Positions 6,140 to 14,300 are shown, counted from the stretch's first letter. The stretch: DNA of 18,598 nt from an uncultured Bacilli bacterium (GCA_905236935.1 CAJOQL010000041.1:1-18598); one strand, 5' to 3'. Numbers and translations: made by a program. Notes: a model not told the origin generated them from the letters alone.

Positions 6140-7714
6140 GTGATTAAGTTAACTGAATTATACGACAAAGTTAAAATAGAATATAATTATAATTTCTTAA
6201 ATGAAATGATTAATAAATATATGTCTATTAGTTATAGTGATATGTCTAACGAGTTAAGAAAAGTTAGTAATTTATTGTATAATCAAATTAATTATTATGC
6301 TAAAGATAAGAATTTTAATTTTAATAAAGAGGATTTAAATAGTCTATTAAGAGAGATTAACTATGATTTTACTAATGCGGGAAAGCCTTTTGATCCAAGT
6401 CTTCATAATGGAATTACTAATCCACTAGGAGTAATGACAGGATGGAATACTTTTAAATCATGGGATTTAATTGGTACAGAAAAAATAAGTAGTAAAGATA
6501 TGGCACACAGATTTTATATTGGAATTAGCAATGATAAAATGTATGAACTAGCTCATTTATTATATAAAGAATTTAAAACAGCAAATATTCCTTTTTATTT
6601 TAAAACTGAAATAAGCAAAGAAATCCAAAGAACTGATAATATTGTTATTTATACTTCTACTAAATACTTAGAGCAAACTTTAAACGTATTAGATTATATT
6701 TCGAATTCTAGACCAGACTTAATGGCAAAATGTTCTCCAACATCAATTTTAACAGGAAAATTAACTGATAAAATTGGATATGCATCCGAAAATCCACAGG
6801 CAAGTGATTCTTATACAAGCATAATGTGTAGTTTATTTATAGATGCTGTAAACGATAGTTTAATTATGTATTTACAGAATAATCCTAATCAAAATCTAAT
6901 TAGTCAATATAAGCAAAAAATTGCTCATTTAACTAAAAATGGGAAAAACTTATCAAGACCAGATGTTAGAAATAGAATATTTTTTGATATACTATTAAAT
7001 AATGAACCGAATTTTAAAAAAATTCTATTTAATAATTATGGTCAAAAATTGCAAGCTATGAATATTGATTTAAACAATATTTGTTTTAATAAAGATATAA
7101 AAAAACAAATTGAAGACATTACAAATTTTACTATTCAAAATCAAGTAATTGCTGAAGAAGTTGAAATAACTAATTTAGAGGATTTAGCTATTGAAATTCA
7201 AAGATTAAACCCTAATGCTAAAGTTATGTTAGGAAATCCTGTTTTAGTTTCTGATTATGATTCTAAAATTTTTTCATCAGTGCCAATAGGTAGTCTAACC
7301 TTGCCTAAAGGATTTTATTTTAAAGAAAATAGTATTACAAATAAGCATAGTAATCAAAATGCTAATTATTTAAATATAGATGTTGATGGAATTAATCAAT
7401 CCAATCTTTCATTACTTGTTGAATTAAAAAATAAATCAAAAAAAGAATTTAAATGGGAAAGCCAAAAAGAAAAACAAGCATATGTAATTAAAACTATAGA
7501 AAATCAAGGATATTTATTAGAGCATCCTTTAGAACAATCAAATAAAACTGGTTTGAATAATCTAGAATTAAATAATAAATCCAGAGCATTAAAAATGGAA
7601 CAAATACAACACAAACGTAATAATGGCTTTATTACAATTGGAATAGTTGTTTCATTAATAATTTCTGGAATTAGTGCTGTTGCATTAATAACATTTTATT
7701 TAATTACGAGGTAG
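6140..7714 (+). CDS. HopA1-like protein with C-terminal membrane anchor
   Basis: The middle of this 524-residue protein resembles the HopA1 family (PF17914 type). Residues about 122-173 read as a strand with HRFYIGIS, a helix, NIPFYFKTEI and then RTDNIVIYTS, corresponding to the family's FYxN, FxxK and R-x-D-xxVLY pattern. Residues about 199-236 (SPTSILTGKLTDKIGYASENP, then SYTSIMCSLFIDAV) fit the family's later PxT..L..G.g.AE.P..SFG..R block, without the usual arginine. HopA1 is a type III effector in Pseudomonas, and related domains occur in class V lanthipeptide clusters. The remaining 290 residues are unrecognised and end in a membrane helix (about 497-521). The start is GTG 6140, with AGGA at 6127-6130; overlapping upstream ATGs run straight into TGA. 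The identification is from pattern memory and is moderate. Confidence 0.55.
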   Translation: MIKLTELYDKVKIEYNYNFLNEMINKYMSISYSDMSNELRKVSNLLYNQINYYAKDKNFNFNKEDLNSLLREINYDFTNAGKPFDPSLHNGITNPLGVMTGWNTFKSWDLIGTEKISSKDMAHRFYIGISNDKMYELAHLLYKEFKTANIPFYFKTEISKEIQRTDNIVIYTSTKYLEQTLNVLDYISNSRPDLMAKCSPTSILTGKLTDKIGYASENPQASDSYTSIMCSLFIDAVNDSLIMYLQNNPNQNLISQYKQKIAHLTKNGKNLSRPDVRNRIFFDILLNNEPNFKKILFNNYGQKLQAMNIDLNNICFNKDIKKQIEDITNFTIQNQVIAEEVEITNLEDLAIEIQRLNPNAKVMLGNPVLVSDYDSKIFSSVPIGSLTLPKGFYFKENSITNKHSNQNANYLNIDVDGINQSNLSLLVELKNKSKKEFKWESQKEKQAYVIKTIENQGYLLEHPLEQSNKTGLNNLELNNKSRALKMEQIQHKRNNGFITIGIVVSLIISGISAVALITFYLITR

Positions 7715-7717
7715 ATT

Positions 7718-8017
7718 ATGAATATAAAAGTATTTGAAAATGAAGAAAAGAATAAATATTTTAATCAAAAAGGAACTGAATTAGTAGTTCTTACAAATGG
7801 TAAATTTAGAGTAGAAGAAAATATAGATTCAATGAGATTAGTATTAAAAGGATTAATACTAGAATCTGAACTAATAGAAACATTACATAAAATGGGAATT
7901 ACGGAACATACTTTAACTGACATAGAAGAATATGCTAATAAAGCTAAAGAAGAAATAGATGTTACGATTGCTTTAAAAGCAATTGAACTATATAAAATGT
8001 TAGATTTAATACAATAA
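7718..8017 (+). CDS. Unrecognised 99-residue protein between HopA1-like and ABC genes
   Basis: I do not recognise this family. The protein is small, acidic, soluble-looking and has no cysteine, signal peptide or membrane helix. The N-terminal third looks beta-rich (ELVVLTNGKFRV) and the rest helical (three helices from about residue 38, including SELIETLHKMGI and DVTIALKAIELYKML). It begins 3 bases after the stop of the HopA1-like gene with a GAGG site inside that gene's last codons, and the ABC exporter follows within 20 bases, so the three form one transcription unit. Its size would allow it to be a partner, chaperone or regulator of its neighbours. A lanthipeptide precursor is unlikely because it lacks cysteine and a Ser/Thr/Cys-rich C-terminus. 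Confidence 0.75.
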   Translation: MNIKVFENEEKNKYFNQKGTELVVLTNGKFRVEENIDSMRLVLKGLILESELIETLHKMGITEHTLTDIEEYANKAKEEIDVTIALKAIELYKMLDLIQ

Positions 8018-8036
8018 AATAGGAGTAATGATTTTT

Positions 8037-9755
8037 ATGAAAAAAAATAGCACATCTGTAAAAATGTTAAAGTATTTTAAAAATATTAAAAATTATATAA
8101 TTATTTTAACAATATTATTAATTATAATTGTATTAATAGGAATTATAAATCCTATTATAAGTGCAAAACTGCTAGCTAGTTTAACCGAATTTAATCCTCA
8201 TAATATAATAAAATATGCAATATTTTTTTGTTTACTAACTTTTGGAAAAACTGCAATAACTGTGTTACACGATAGTATATTTCTTAAAAAAATAAAAGCT
8301 AATCTTATGCTAAACATAAGAAAAGATATGATAAAAAGCATTTTTAAAATGAAAGTTTCAAATTTTGATAAACATTCTTCAGGAGAGTTTTCAGAACGAT
8401 TAAGAAATGATCCAGAAGAAATTGCAGGCATACTTGGTGTAGTAGAGTATAGTAGTATCTCTATAATAGGAGATTTCTTTATTTTAGTTTATATATATTT
8501 TATAAATATTATAATTGGTGTTATTTATTCAATATGTGTATTTGCAGTTTTTATATATGAAAAATATGCTTTTAAAAAATATGAAGAAATAGCAAATGAA
8601 CAAAAAATGACATTAGATAAAAGTAGCTCAGTATTAAATGAATTAATTAGAGGAATAAGAGATGTAAAAGTTTTAAATATTTCAAAAAAAGTATTTCCAA
8701 TGGTTAGTAATAGTTTAGAAAAATCAACAAAATTAGAAAATGACTTAAAATTTAAACATTATAGTATATATAATAATGTGGCATATATTCAAATATTTTT
8801 TACTTTTATTGTTATAATGCTAAGCATTTTTCTTGTTAATAATAATGCACTTTCAATTACAAATTTAATTGTACTATTTATGTATAGAACAAATGTATTT
8901 AATTTAGTTATGGATTATACAACTATTAAAGAATATTTAGTAATGTTTAAAGTATCATCAGAAAGAATATTTGAAATAATAGACGATGACAAGTTTGAAA
9001 AAGAAACATTTGGAAAAAAGCATATTAAGCATATAAATGGAAAAATTGAAATAAAAGATTTAAGTTTTAAGTATACTGATAAGAATGTTTTAAATAAGGT
9101 TAATTTAACAATAAATCCTAAAGATACAATAGCATTTGTTGGAGCAAGCGGTTCAGGTAAAACTACATTATTAAACCTTATGAACAAGTCTTACGAGGTT
9201 CCTAACGGTAAAATTTTCATTGATGGTATAGATATCAATGAACTTGATGAGGAATCAATTAGAGACAATATATCGGTAATAACACAAAAACCATATATTT
9301 TTAATCTTACAATTAGAGATAATTTAAAGTTAATGGGAAATAAAGTAACTGATAAGCAAATGAAAGATGCTTGTAAGATAGCTCAAATTCATGATTACAT
9401 TGAAAGCTTGCCAGAAAAATATGATACACTTTTAGGTGAGGGTGGGCTAAACTTATCTGGAGGTCAAAGACAAAGACTTACAATTGCAAGAGCCTTAATT
9501 AAAAATAGTAAAATAATACTATTTGATGAGGCTACATCTGCATTAGATAATAATACCCAAAAAGAATTACAAAAAGCAATTGATAGTGTTGGTAAAGATT
9601 ATACTATGGTAATAGTAGCTCATAGATTATCAACTATTATAAATTGTAATCCTATTTATGTATTAGATAAAGGAAAAATAGTTGATTATGGTACTCATAA
9701 AGAACTATTAGAAAAAAATAAAATATATAAAAAACTTTATGACAGTGAAAAATAG
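8037..9755 (+). CDS. ABC exporter, fused membrane and ATPase domains
   Basis: This half-transporter should act as a homodimer in the membrane, exporting an unknown substrate with ATP. About residues 1-310 contain the hydrophobic segments of a type-1 exporter domain. The ATPase domain (about 330-572) has every expected motif: Walker A GASGSGKTT (369-377), Q-loop ITQKPYIFN, signature LSGGQRQRL (from 473), Walker B KIILFDEATSALD and H-loop IVAHRLS. No peptidase C39 domain is present, so it is not a bacteriocin processing type. I chose ATG 8037 (572 residues) rather than ATG 8028: AGGAG at 8021-8025 is only 2 bases from 8028 but 11 from 8037. It is the third gene of the unit starting at 6140, so its substrate may relate to the HopA1-like protein. 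Such exporters also carry lipids, drugs or peptides. Confidence 0.93.
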   Translation: MKKNSTSVKMLKYFKNIKNYIIILTILLIIIVLIGIINPIISAKLLASLTEFNPHNIIKYAIFFCLLTFGKTAITVLHDSIFLKKIKANLMLNIRKDMIKSIFKMKVSNFDKHSSGEFSERLRNDPEEIAGILGVVEYSSISIIGDFFILVYIYFINIIIGVIYSICVFAVFIYEKYAFKKYEEIANEQKMTLDKSSSVLNELIRGIRDVKVLNISKKVFPMVSNSLEKSTKLENDLKFKHYSIYNNVAYIQIFFTFIVIMLSIFLVNNNALSITNLIVLFMYRTNVFNLVMDYTTIKEYLVMFKVSSERIFEIIDDDKFEKETFGKKHIKHINGKIEIKDLSFKYTDKNVLNKVNLTINPKDTIAFVGASGSGKTTLLNLMNKSYEVPNGKIFIDGIDINELDEESIRDNISVITQKPYIFNLTIRDNLKLMGNKVTDKQMKDACKIAQIHDYIESLPEKYDTLLGEGGLNLSGGQRQRLTIARALIKNSKIILFDEATSALDNNTQKELQKAIDSVGKDYTMVIVAHRLSTIINCNPIYVLDKGKIVDYGTHKELLEKNKIYKKLYDSEK

Positions 9756-9816
9756 TTTATAATATTATTTATTTTTAGGATAAAAGAGTAAAACAAACAA
9801 AAAAATATTTGATAAT

Positions 9817-9867
9817 TTAGATTGAAGTATTTGCTTCTTCAATTTCTTTTTTTAATTCATCCCACAT
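9817..9867 (-). pseudogene. Possible small ORF or gene remnant on the minus strand
   Basis: Reading the minus strand, ATG at 9867 opens MWDELKKEIEEANTSI, then TAA. The same frame is open further upstream, to a stop near 9922, with a hydrophobic run followed by FNYNKGCQS, which looks like the end of a membrane segment plus a charged tail. It could be a decayed gene end or a tiny membrane protein. No proper ribosome site is visible, and chance is a real alternative in 259 intergenic bases. Confidence 0.22.
9819..9853 (+). terminator. Probable intrinsic terminator after the ABC exporter unit
   Basis: ATTGAAG at 9821-9827 pairs exactly with CTTCAAT at 9837-9843, extendable by two pairs, and a TTTTTTT run follows at 9847-9853. 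It is 64 bases after the exporter stop codon. The arms overlap the possible minus-strand ORF. Confidence 0.55.
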
Positions 9868-9983
9868 ACTTTGGCAACCTTTATTATAATTAAAGTATAC
9901 AAAAATTATTGTGAAGAAAAATTATTTAATATTTTTCTTTTTTACTGTATTTTATTAAAAATCTAGAAGTATTATATTTAAAA

Positions 9984-9992
9984 TGATATACT
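9984..9992 (+). promoter_or_regulatory. Extended -10 element upstream of the YfhO-family gene
   Basis: TGATATACT at 9984-9992 is an extended -10 box (TGnTATACT). No good -35 box is seen 17 bases upstream (TAGAAG). Transcription from near 9999 would leave a short leader before ATG 10015. Confidence 0.35.
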
Positions 9993-10014
9993 TTAAAAAA
10001 GAAGTTGATTATAA

Positions 10015-12501
10015 ATGAATAAACTAAAAGATATATTTAAAAAAAATAAAATATATTTTGAAACAATTTTATTAGTATTTATTATTTTAAATATTATATT
10101 TATTGTTAAAAATATTTATCCTTATGGTAATTATACTTTAATTAAAAATGATTTATATGCCCAATATTTACCAATGCTAAATGAACTTAGTTTTAGAATA
10201 AAAAATGGTAATAATCTAATTTACTCATTTAATGAAGGACTTGGCATGCCAATTTATCGTAATTTCTTTAATTATTTATCCAGCGCATTTAATATTATAT
10301 TTTTATTAAGCAATAATCTTATTTTTAATACGCATTTACTTATAGTTCTTAAAATAATTACAATATCTCTTACAACTTTATATTACTTAACAAAAAAATT
10401 TGAAACAAATAATAGATTATTAATCATTCCAGCTATTTTATTTTCTATGTGTGGATGGGTTAGCAGTTATTATTTTAATATTATGTGGTTAGATGCATTA
10501 ATTATGCTTCCATTAGTTACATTAGGAATAGAAAAACTGGTTATTAATAATAAATGTAAATTATATATTTTTAGTTTAGCATTAACTATTATTTTTAATT
10601 ATTATATGGCTTATATGATATGTGCATATTCTTTAATTTATTTTCTATTCTTTAATTTATATAAAGCTAAAAAGGGTAGTTTAAGCCATATAATAAATGA
10701 ACTTTCAAAGAATTTTTTATTATTTTTAGGTAGTAGTTTGTTAGCTGCTTTATTATGCAGTTTTATGCTAGCGCCTTTAATATATGCATCTAGTACTTTG
10801 ACATCTAAATTAGATATGTTTACAGGTGAGTTTTATTATAATTTTAATATTATTGATTTTATAGCTAGCCATTTAGCTTTATCAAATAATACTGTATTAG
10901 TTAATTTGGGAAATAATTTAACTAGTCCAAATATTTATACAGGTTTAATTTCCATATTATTATTTATACCATTTATTTTAGATAAAAAAATTGATAAGAA
11001 AACTAAAATCTTTTATTTAGGGTTATTAGGATTTATATGTAGTTTTTTCTTTATTCCTTTTTTAGATTATTTAATTAATATGCTTCACATACCAGCTGAT
11101 TTACCTTATCGTTACTCATTTATGTATTCGTTTATTTTAATTAATATTTTGTCTTATGAACTACTTAATCTTAAAGATATTAAAATAAAAAATTTACTTG
11201 TTTCATTTTTGTTTATAAGTATTATAATTGTTTTAGTATTAATATTTAAAACTAATAAAATTGATAATAGTAATGTCAATTATAATATTATATTTTTAGT
11301 TCTTTTGTTAATTAGCATATTAATATATTGCAAAATTAATAATGGAAAATATTTATTATTTTTAGTAATTTTAATAGAACTAACTTTATCTTTTTGTCAA
11401 AATAAAGACTTTTTAAAAGTATCGAAAATAAATGATTTATTATATAATTTTAATATTAAGAATACTGATTTATTTTATCGAACCGAAGTTAGGAGTGAAT
11501 ATCGAAACCTAGCATTATTTAATAATTATTATGGACTAAGTTCTTCTTCATCAATGAATTATTCTAAATTATATGATTTATTATATAATCTTGGCAATCA
11601 AACTGATTTTTCAGCTTTTAATAATTATCGTGAGTATAATCCTATAATAAATATGCTATTTAATATAAAATATTTATATGATGAAAGCTTACTAGAAAAT
11701 AATAGTGTATTACCATTAATGTTTGGCATTAAGAATAAACCTATAGTAAACTTGTCTCTCGAAAATAATAGTTTTATTAATCAAAATGAAATAATAAAAA
11801 GCTTAACTGATATAGATAACATATATACTAAAATAAAGTATTTAAGAAAAAAAAAAAAATATGAAGATGATTATTTTATAATTTATGAATATGTATATCC
11901 TGATGATACATACTTGTTATTTGATGCATCAAAAATTATGTTTATTATTAATAATAATGATTATTATGGCATTTATGATATTAAAATTAATTATGATATA
12001 AATTATGATTTAAAATTTACATATTTTAATCCATTTGTTATAAAGATAAAAAATAATAATCTAATAGTATGTTACTTAAAAGATAATCTAGACGAAGAAT
12101 TATTAAAAACTTATAAATTAGATGTAATAAAACTAAATAAAGCATATGAAATACTAAATATTGATACTATTAAATTAACTAACTTTAAAGAAAACACTAT
12201 TGAAGGTGTAATAAGCATAAAAAATAGCAATACAATATTTACAAGTATTCCTTATGATAAGGGCTGGAAAGTTTATATAGACAATAAAGAAATATTAACT
12301 TATGCAAATTATGAATCTTTATTAGGATTTGATATAAGCAGTGGTAATCATTCTATTAGGTTAGAATATAATTTACCATATTTTAAAGTAGGTAGTATTA
12401 TTAGTTTAATCAGTTTAGTATTATTTTTGTACTCTTATAAAATAAAAAGAATGTTTTACAAATTTAAAAAAATAATTGCTAAAATATATATTATGTTGTA
12501 A
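10015..12501 (+). CDS. yfhO-like: YfhO-family polytopic membrane protein
   Basis: This 828-residue protein has the plan of the YfhO family (PF09586 type), whose members resemble GT-C glycosyltransferases; B. subtilis YfhO takes part in glycosylating lipoteichoic acid (family knowledge). A first membrane helix (about residues 15-34) is followed by an outside loop with NDLYAQYLPMLNEL (45-58), carrying the acidic residue expected near the catalytic site, and GLGMPIYRNF. A second landmark is GWVSSYYFNIMWLDALIMLP (from 147). Many more helices follow to about residue 460, then a large extracellular domain with beta-rich IDNKEILTYANYESLLGFDI near the end, and a last helix at about 784-806. Length is near the usual 850. 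Codons 612-615 are AAA within a run of 13 A bases. The Shine-Dalgarno match is poor (GAAG). Donor and acceptor here are not known. Confidence 0.85.
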   Translation: MNKLKDIFKKNKIYFETILLVFIILNIIFIVKNIYPYGNYTLIKNDLYAQYLPMLNELSFRIKNGNNLIYSFNEGLGMPIYRNFFNYLSSAFNIIFLLSNNLIFNTHLLIVLKIITISLTTLYYLTKKFETNNRLLIIPAILFSMCGWVSSYYFNIMWLDALIMLPLVTLGIEKLVINNKCKLYIFSLALTIIFNYYMAYMICAYSLIYFLFFNLYKAKKGSLSHIINELSKNFLLFLGSSLLAALLCSFMLAPLIYASSTLTSKLDMFTGEFYYNFNIIDFIASHLALSNNTVLVNLGNNLTSPNIYTGLISILLFIPFILDKKIDKKTKIFYLGLLGFICSFFFIPFLDYLINMLHIPADLPYRYSFMYSFILINILSYELLNLKDIKIKNLLVSFLFISIIIVLVLIFKTNKIDNSNVNYNIIFLVLLLISILIYCKINNGKYLLFLVILIELTLSFCQNKDFLKVSKINDLLYNFNIKNTDLFYRTEVRSEYRNLALFNNYYGLSSSSSMNYSKLYDLLYNLGNQTDFSAFNNYREYNPIINMLFNIKYLYDESLLENNSVLPLMFGIKNKPIVNLSLENNSFINQNEIIKSLTDIDNIYTKIKYLRKKKKYEDDYFIIYEYVYPDDTYLLFDASKIMFIINNNDYYGIYDIKINYDINYDLKFTYFNPFVIKIKNNNLIVCYLKDNLDEELLKTYKLDVIKLNKAYEILNIDTIKLTNFKENTIEGVISIKNSNTIFTSIPYDKGWKVYIDNKEILTYANYESLLGFDISSGNHSIRLEYNLPYFKVGSIISLISLVLFLYSYKIKRMFYKFKKIIAKIYIML

Positions 12502-12504
12502 AAT
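12476..12504 (+). promoter_or_regulatory. Candidate promoter for the pilin-like/TadZ-like genes
   Basis: TTGCTA at 12476-12481, a 17-base spacer and TAAAAT at 12499-12504 lie across the end of the YfhO gene, about 28 bases before ATG 12532. The cluster could also be read through from upstream, as no terminator is seen in the 30-base gap. Confidence 0.35.
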
Positions 12505-12531
12505 TAAGTCATAAGATAGGAGGAATAATAA

Positions 12532-12777
12532 ATGAAAGAAGCGTCTGGAGAATTAAGTATGACTGCAATAGCAGTAGTAGCTATTGCTGCGATAGGAGTA
12601 GTATTCACTACCTTGGTTTGGCCAAGTATTAAAGCAAATATTACTCGTAATACAAAATGTTCACAAACAATTAGCTGTCAAAATCCATCATCAAATACTG
12701 CTAAAACTGTAAATTGCACTGTATGTAGTGATGATAATTGCTCTGCTACTGAAACAATTATGTGTCCTGTAAAATAG
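12532..12777 (+). CDS. Small pilin-like membrane protein, 6 Cys
   Basis: The protein is 81 residues with a strong GGAGG site upstream. It starts MKEASGELSM, then one hydrophobic helix (about residues 11-33, TAIAVVAIAAIGVVFTTLVW), then a short exported tail with six cysteines (CSQTISC, then CTVCSDDNC, and C near the end). A short charged leader ending in glycine followed by a membrane helix is the general plan of Flp/TadE-type pilins and pseudopilins; however, the Glu at +5 typical of Flp pilins is not present. The next gene begins with a similar MREAIGG. Position directly before a TadE-sized protein and a TadZ-like protein supports a role as a pilus or secretion-system subunit. It could instead be a small membrane anchor of the machine. 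The cysteine-rich tail suggests disulfide-stabilised structure outside the cell. Confidence 0.6.
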   Translation: MKEASGELSMTAIAVVAIAAIGVVFTTLVWPSIKANITRNTKCSQTISCQNPSSNTAKTVNCTVCSDDNCSATETIMCPVK

Positions 12778-12787
12778 GAGATATATC

Positions 12788-13222
12788 ATGAGAGAGGCAA
12801 TAGGTGGCTCTTGGATTTTTACAATTGTTGTAGTATTCATTGTTCTGTTTTCAAGTTATTTAGCAATATCAGTTAATTATTCTAAAGCTTTTAAAGTAAA
12901 GAATCGAATTATAACAATAATAGAACAAAATGAGGGTTTAAATAGTGCAGCTCAAGGTGACATAAATAATTATTTATCTGGGGTAGGTTACTTCGTGTAT
13001 AGTTCTTGCTCTCCTGGAGAAATTGGTTATGAAAAAAATAATACTAATACAGGATATAGATACTGTGTATCTAAAAGAGAATCTGGAGCAGGAACCCTAA
13101 AGAAAACTTATTATAAAGTAAGAGTGTTCTTTCGTTTAGATTTACCAGTAATAGGTGGATTATTTGTTTTCCCAGTAACAGGAGAAACTAAGGCAGTTTA
13201 TTTTGCTAATGATACATTATAA
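12788..13222 (+). CDS. TadE-like pseudopilin candidate
   Basis: The protein has 144 residues, with a short leader MREAIGGSW, one strong membrane helix (about residues 9-29), then a soluble extracellular domain with two cysteines (about 77 and 97) and a beta-rich end (KVRVFFRLDLPVIGGLFVFPVTGETKAVYF). After the helix comes a helical stretch rich in Lys and Ile (SKAFKVKNRIITIIEQ), as in TadE/TadF or type IV pseudopilins where the helix continues beyond the membrane. The ribosome site TAGGAG overlaps the stop codon of the preceding gene, so expression is coupled. It shares the M-x-E-A-x-G beginning with its neighbour, suggesting the two are processed or assembled alike. No prepilin peptidase is in the window. 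The role as a minor pilin is inferred from architecture and context. Confidence 0.55.
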   Translation: MREAIGGSWIFTIVVVFIVLFSSYLAISVNYSKAFKVKNRIITIIEQNEGLNSAAQGDINNYLSGVGYFVYSSCSPGEIGYEKNNTNTGYRYCVSKRESGAGTLKKTYYKVRVFFRLDLPVIGGLFVFPVTGETKAVYFANDTL

Positions 13223-13230
13223 GGAGAATT

Positions 13231-14235
13231 ATGAATTTATTAATTGAAAACTTAAACAGTGCTCTTTTAAATAAAATAGATGCTAATGTAATTAAAACTC
13301 TACATGGTGAGTTTACTAAGGAAGATTTGGCAAATGAGCTTTCAAATTTATATTTTAGCAAAGTAATAATTGATATAACTGCAATAAAGGACTACGAAAA
13401 TTTTAGTTCTTTATTTGATTTTTTAAATTATTTTGATAAAGATAGAATTATAATACTATTAGATGAAAATACTTCTAAAGAATGTGTTTCTAAATTAGTT
13501 CAAGAGGGATATTATGATTTTACAAAGAATGTAGGCGGAATTAATTATTTAACTGAACATCCCAATACTTTAAAGGATGTTGAAAAATATATTATAGCAA
13601 ATCAATTTCAAAATCCTTTAAATGAGCAAATATCAGAACCCTTATATATTAATAGTAAAAAAGAAGATAATACATTTGCTCAAAATAATAAACAATTTGT
13701 GATTGGAATTCAAAATTTAACTCCCCATGCTGGATCTACAACTTTAACATATTTGTTTACTAAAAGATTAAGCAACTTTTATAATGTAGAAGGCATTGAA
13801 ATGCGAAAACAAGATCATATTTATTTTAGAGATTTATCTATTACAGAGTGTACCTCTAAAGAAGAATTAAAACAAATAATTAGAGCAAGACGAGATAAAG
13901 AAGTAATAGTTGTTGATTTAAATGATATTGCAGGTAATGACATATGTAATGAAGTATTATATCTAATAGAGCCAGGAATAATTAGTCTTAGTAAATTATT
14001 TACTACTAATAATTATAAAGAGTTAATAAATAGTGGAAAAGTAGTGCTAAATAGAAGTTCGATAAATAATGAAGATTTACCTAGTTTTGAATATGAAACG
14101 GGAATTAAGGTATTTTATAATTTGAAAAATATTGATGAGCGCTTAAGCAGTAATGCAGAGATAGATGAATTACTATTTAAACTAGGACTTAATAAAGTAA
14201 AGTCTAGTAGAGGATTCTTTGGAATATTTCAATAA
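13231..14235 (+). CDS. TadZ/CpaE-like protein: pseudo-receiver plus ParA/MinD-like ATPase with altered P-loop
   Basis: TadZ and CpaE place Tad pili at the cell pole (family knowledge). This 334-residue protein has the same two parts. Residues about 1-122 look like a receiver fold with alternating strands (KVIIDITAI, RIIILLDEN, YYDFTKN). Residues about 156-320 look like a MinD/ParA domain: strand FVIGIQNL, loop TPHAGSTTLT (164-173), and a Walker B-like strand EVIVVDLND (224-232). The usual KGGxGKT loop is changed: there is no signature lysine, and AGSTT replaces GKT, so ATP hydrolysis may be weak or absent, as noted for some TadZ proteins. It has no membrane helix. A GGAG site lies 4-7 bases upstream of the ATG. 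A perfect inverted repeat follows the stop codon. The fold is judged by eye, so moderate confidence. Confidence 0.6.
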   Translation: MNLLIENLNSALLNKIDANVIKTLHGEFTKEDLANELSNLYFSKVIIDITAIKDYENFSSLFDFLNYFDKDRIIILLDENTSKECVSKLVQEGYYDFTKNVGGINYLTEHPNTLKDVEKYIIANQFQNPLNEQISEPLYINSKKEDNTFAQNNKQFVIGIQNLTPHAGSTTLTYLFTKRLSNFYNVEGIEMRKQDHIYFRDLSITECTSKEELKQIIRARRDKEVIVVDLNDIAGNDICNEVLYLIEPGIISLSKLFTTNNYKELINSGKVVLNRSSINNEDLPSFEYETGIKVFYNLKNIDERLSSNAEIDELLFKLGLNKVKSSRGFFGIFQ

Positions 14236-14236
14236 A

Positions 14237-14262
14237 TTATCTAATTCTAAATAGTTAGATAA
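14237..14262 (+). repeat. Perfect 8-base inverted repeat between TadZ-like and VirB2-like genes
   Basis: TTATCTAA at 14237-14244 is the exact reverse complement of TTAGATAA at 14255-14262, separated by 10 bases. There is no T-run after it, so it is not a typical terminator. It lies 9 bases before the -35 box of the next promoter, a position suitable for a regulator site or an mRNA 3' stem. Confidence 0.5.
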
Positions 14263-14271
14263 GTAATATGA

Positions 14272-14300
14272 TTGACTTTAGACTCAAAATAATATAAAAT
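14272..14300 (+). promoter_or_regulatory. Strong promoter of the VirB2-like pilin gene
   Basis: TTGACT at 14272-14277 (5 of 6), exactly 17 bases, then TAAAAT at 14295-14300 (5 of 6). The start of transcription would be near 14307, just before GTGAGGAG at 14309-14316. It is the best promoter match in the window by consensus. Confidence 0.7.

Noticed and set aside
7718..8017. 99-residue protein as a lanthipeptide precursor
   Set aside because: It has no cysteine and no Ser/Thr-rich C-terminal core, and it is well structured by appearance.
8198..9187. Two minus-strand ORFs inside the ABC exporter gene (8198-8431 and 8915-9187)
   Set aside because: Both overlap a complete ABC exporter with all motifs and show no independent start signals.
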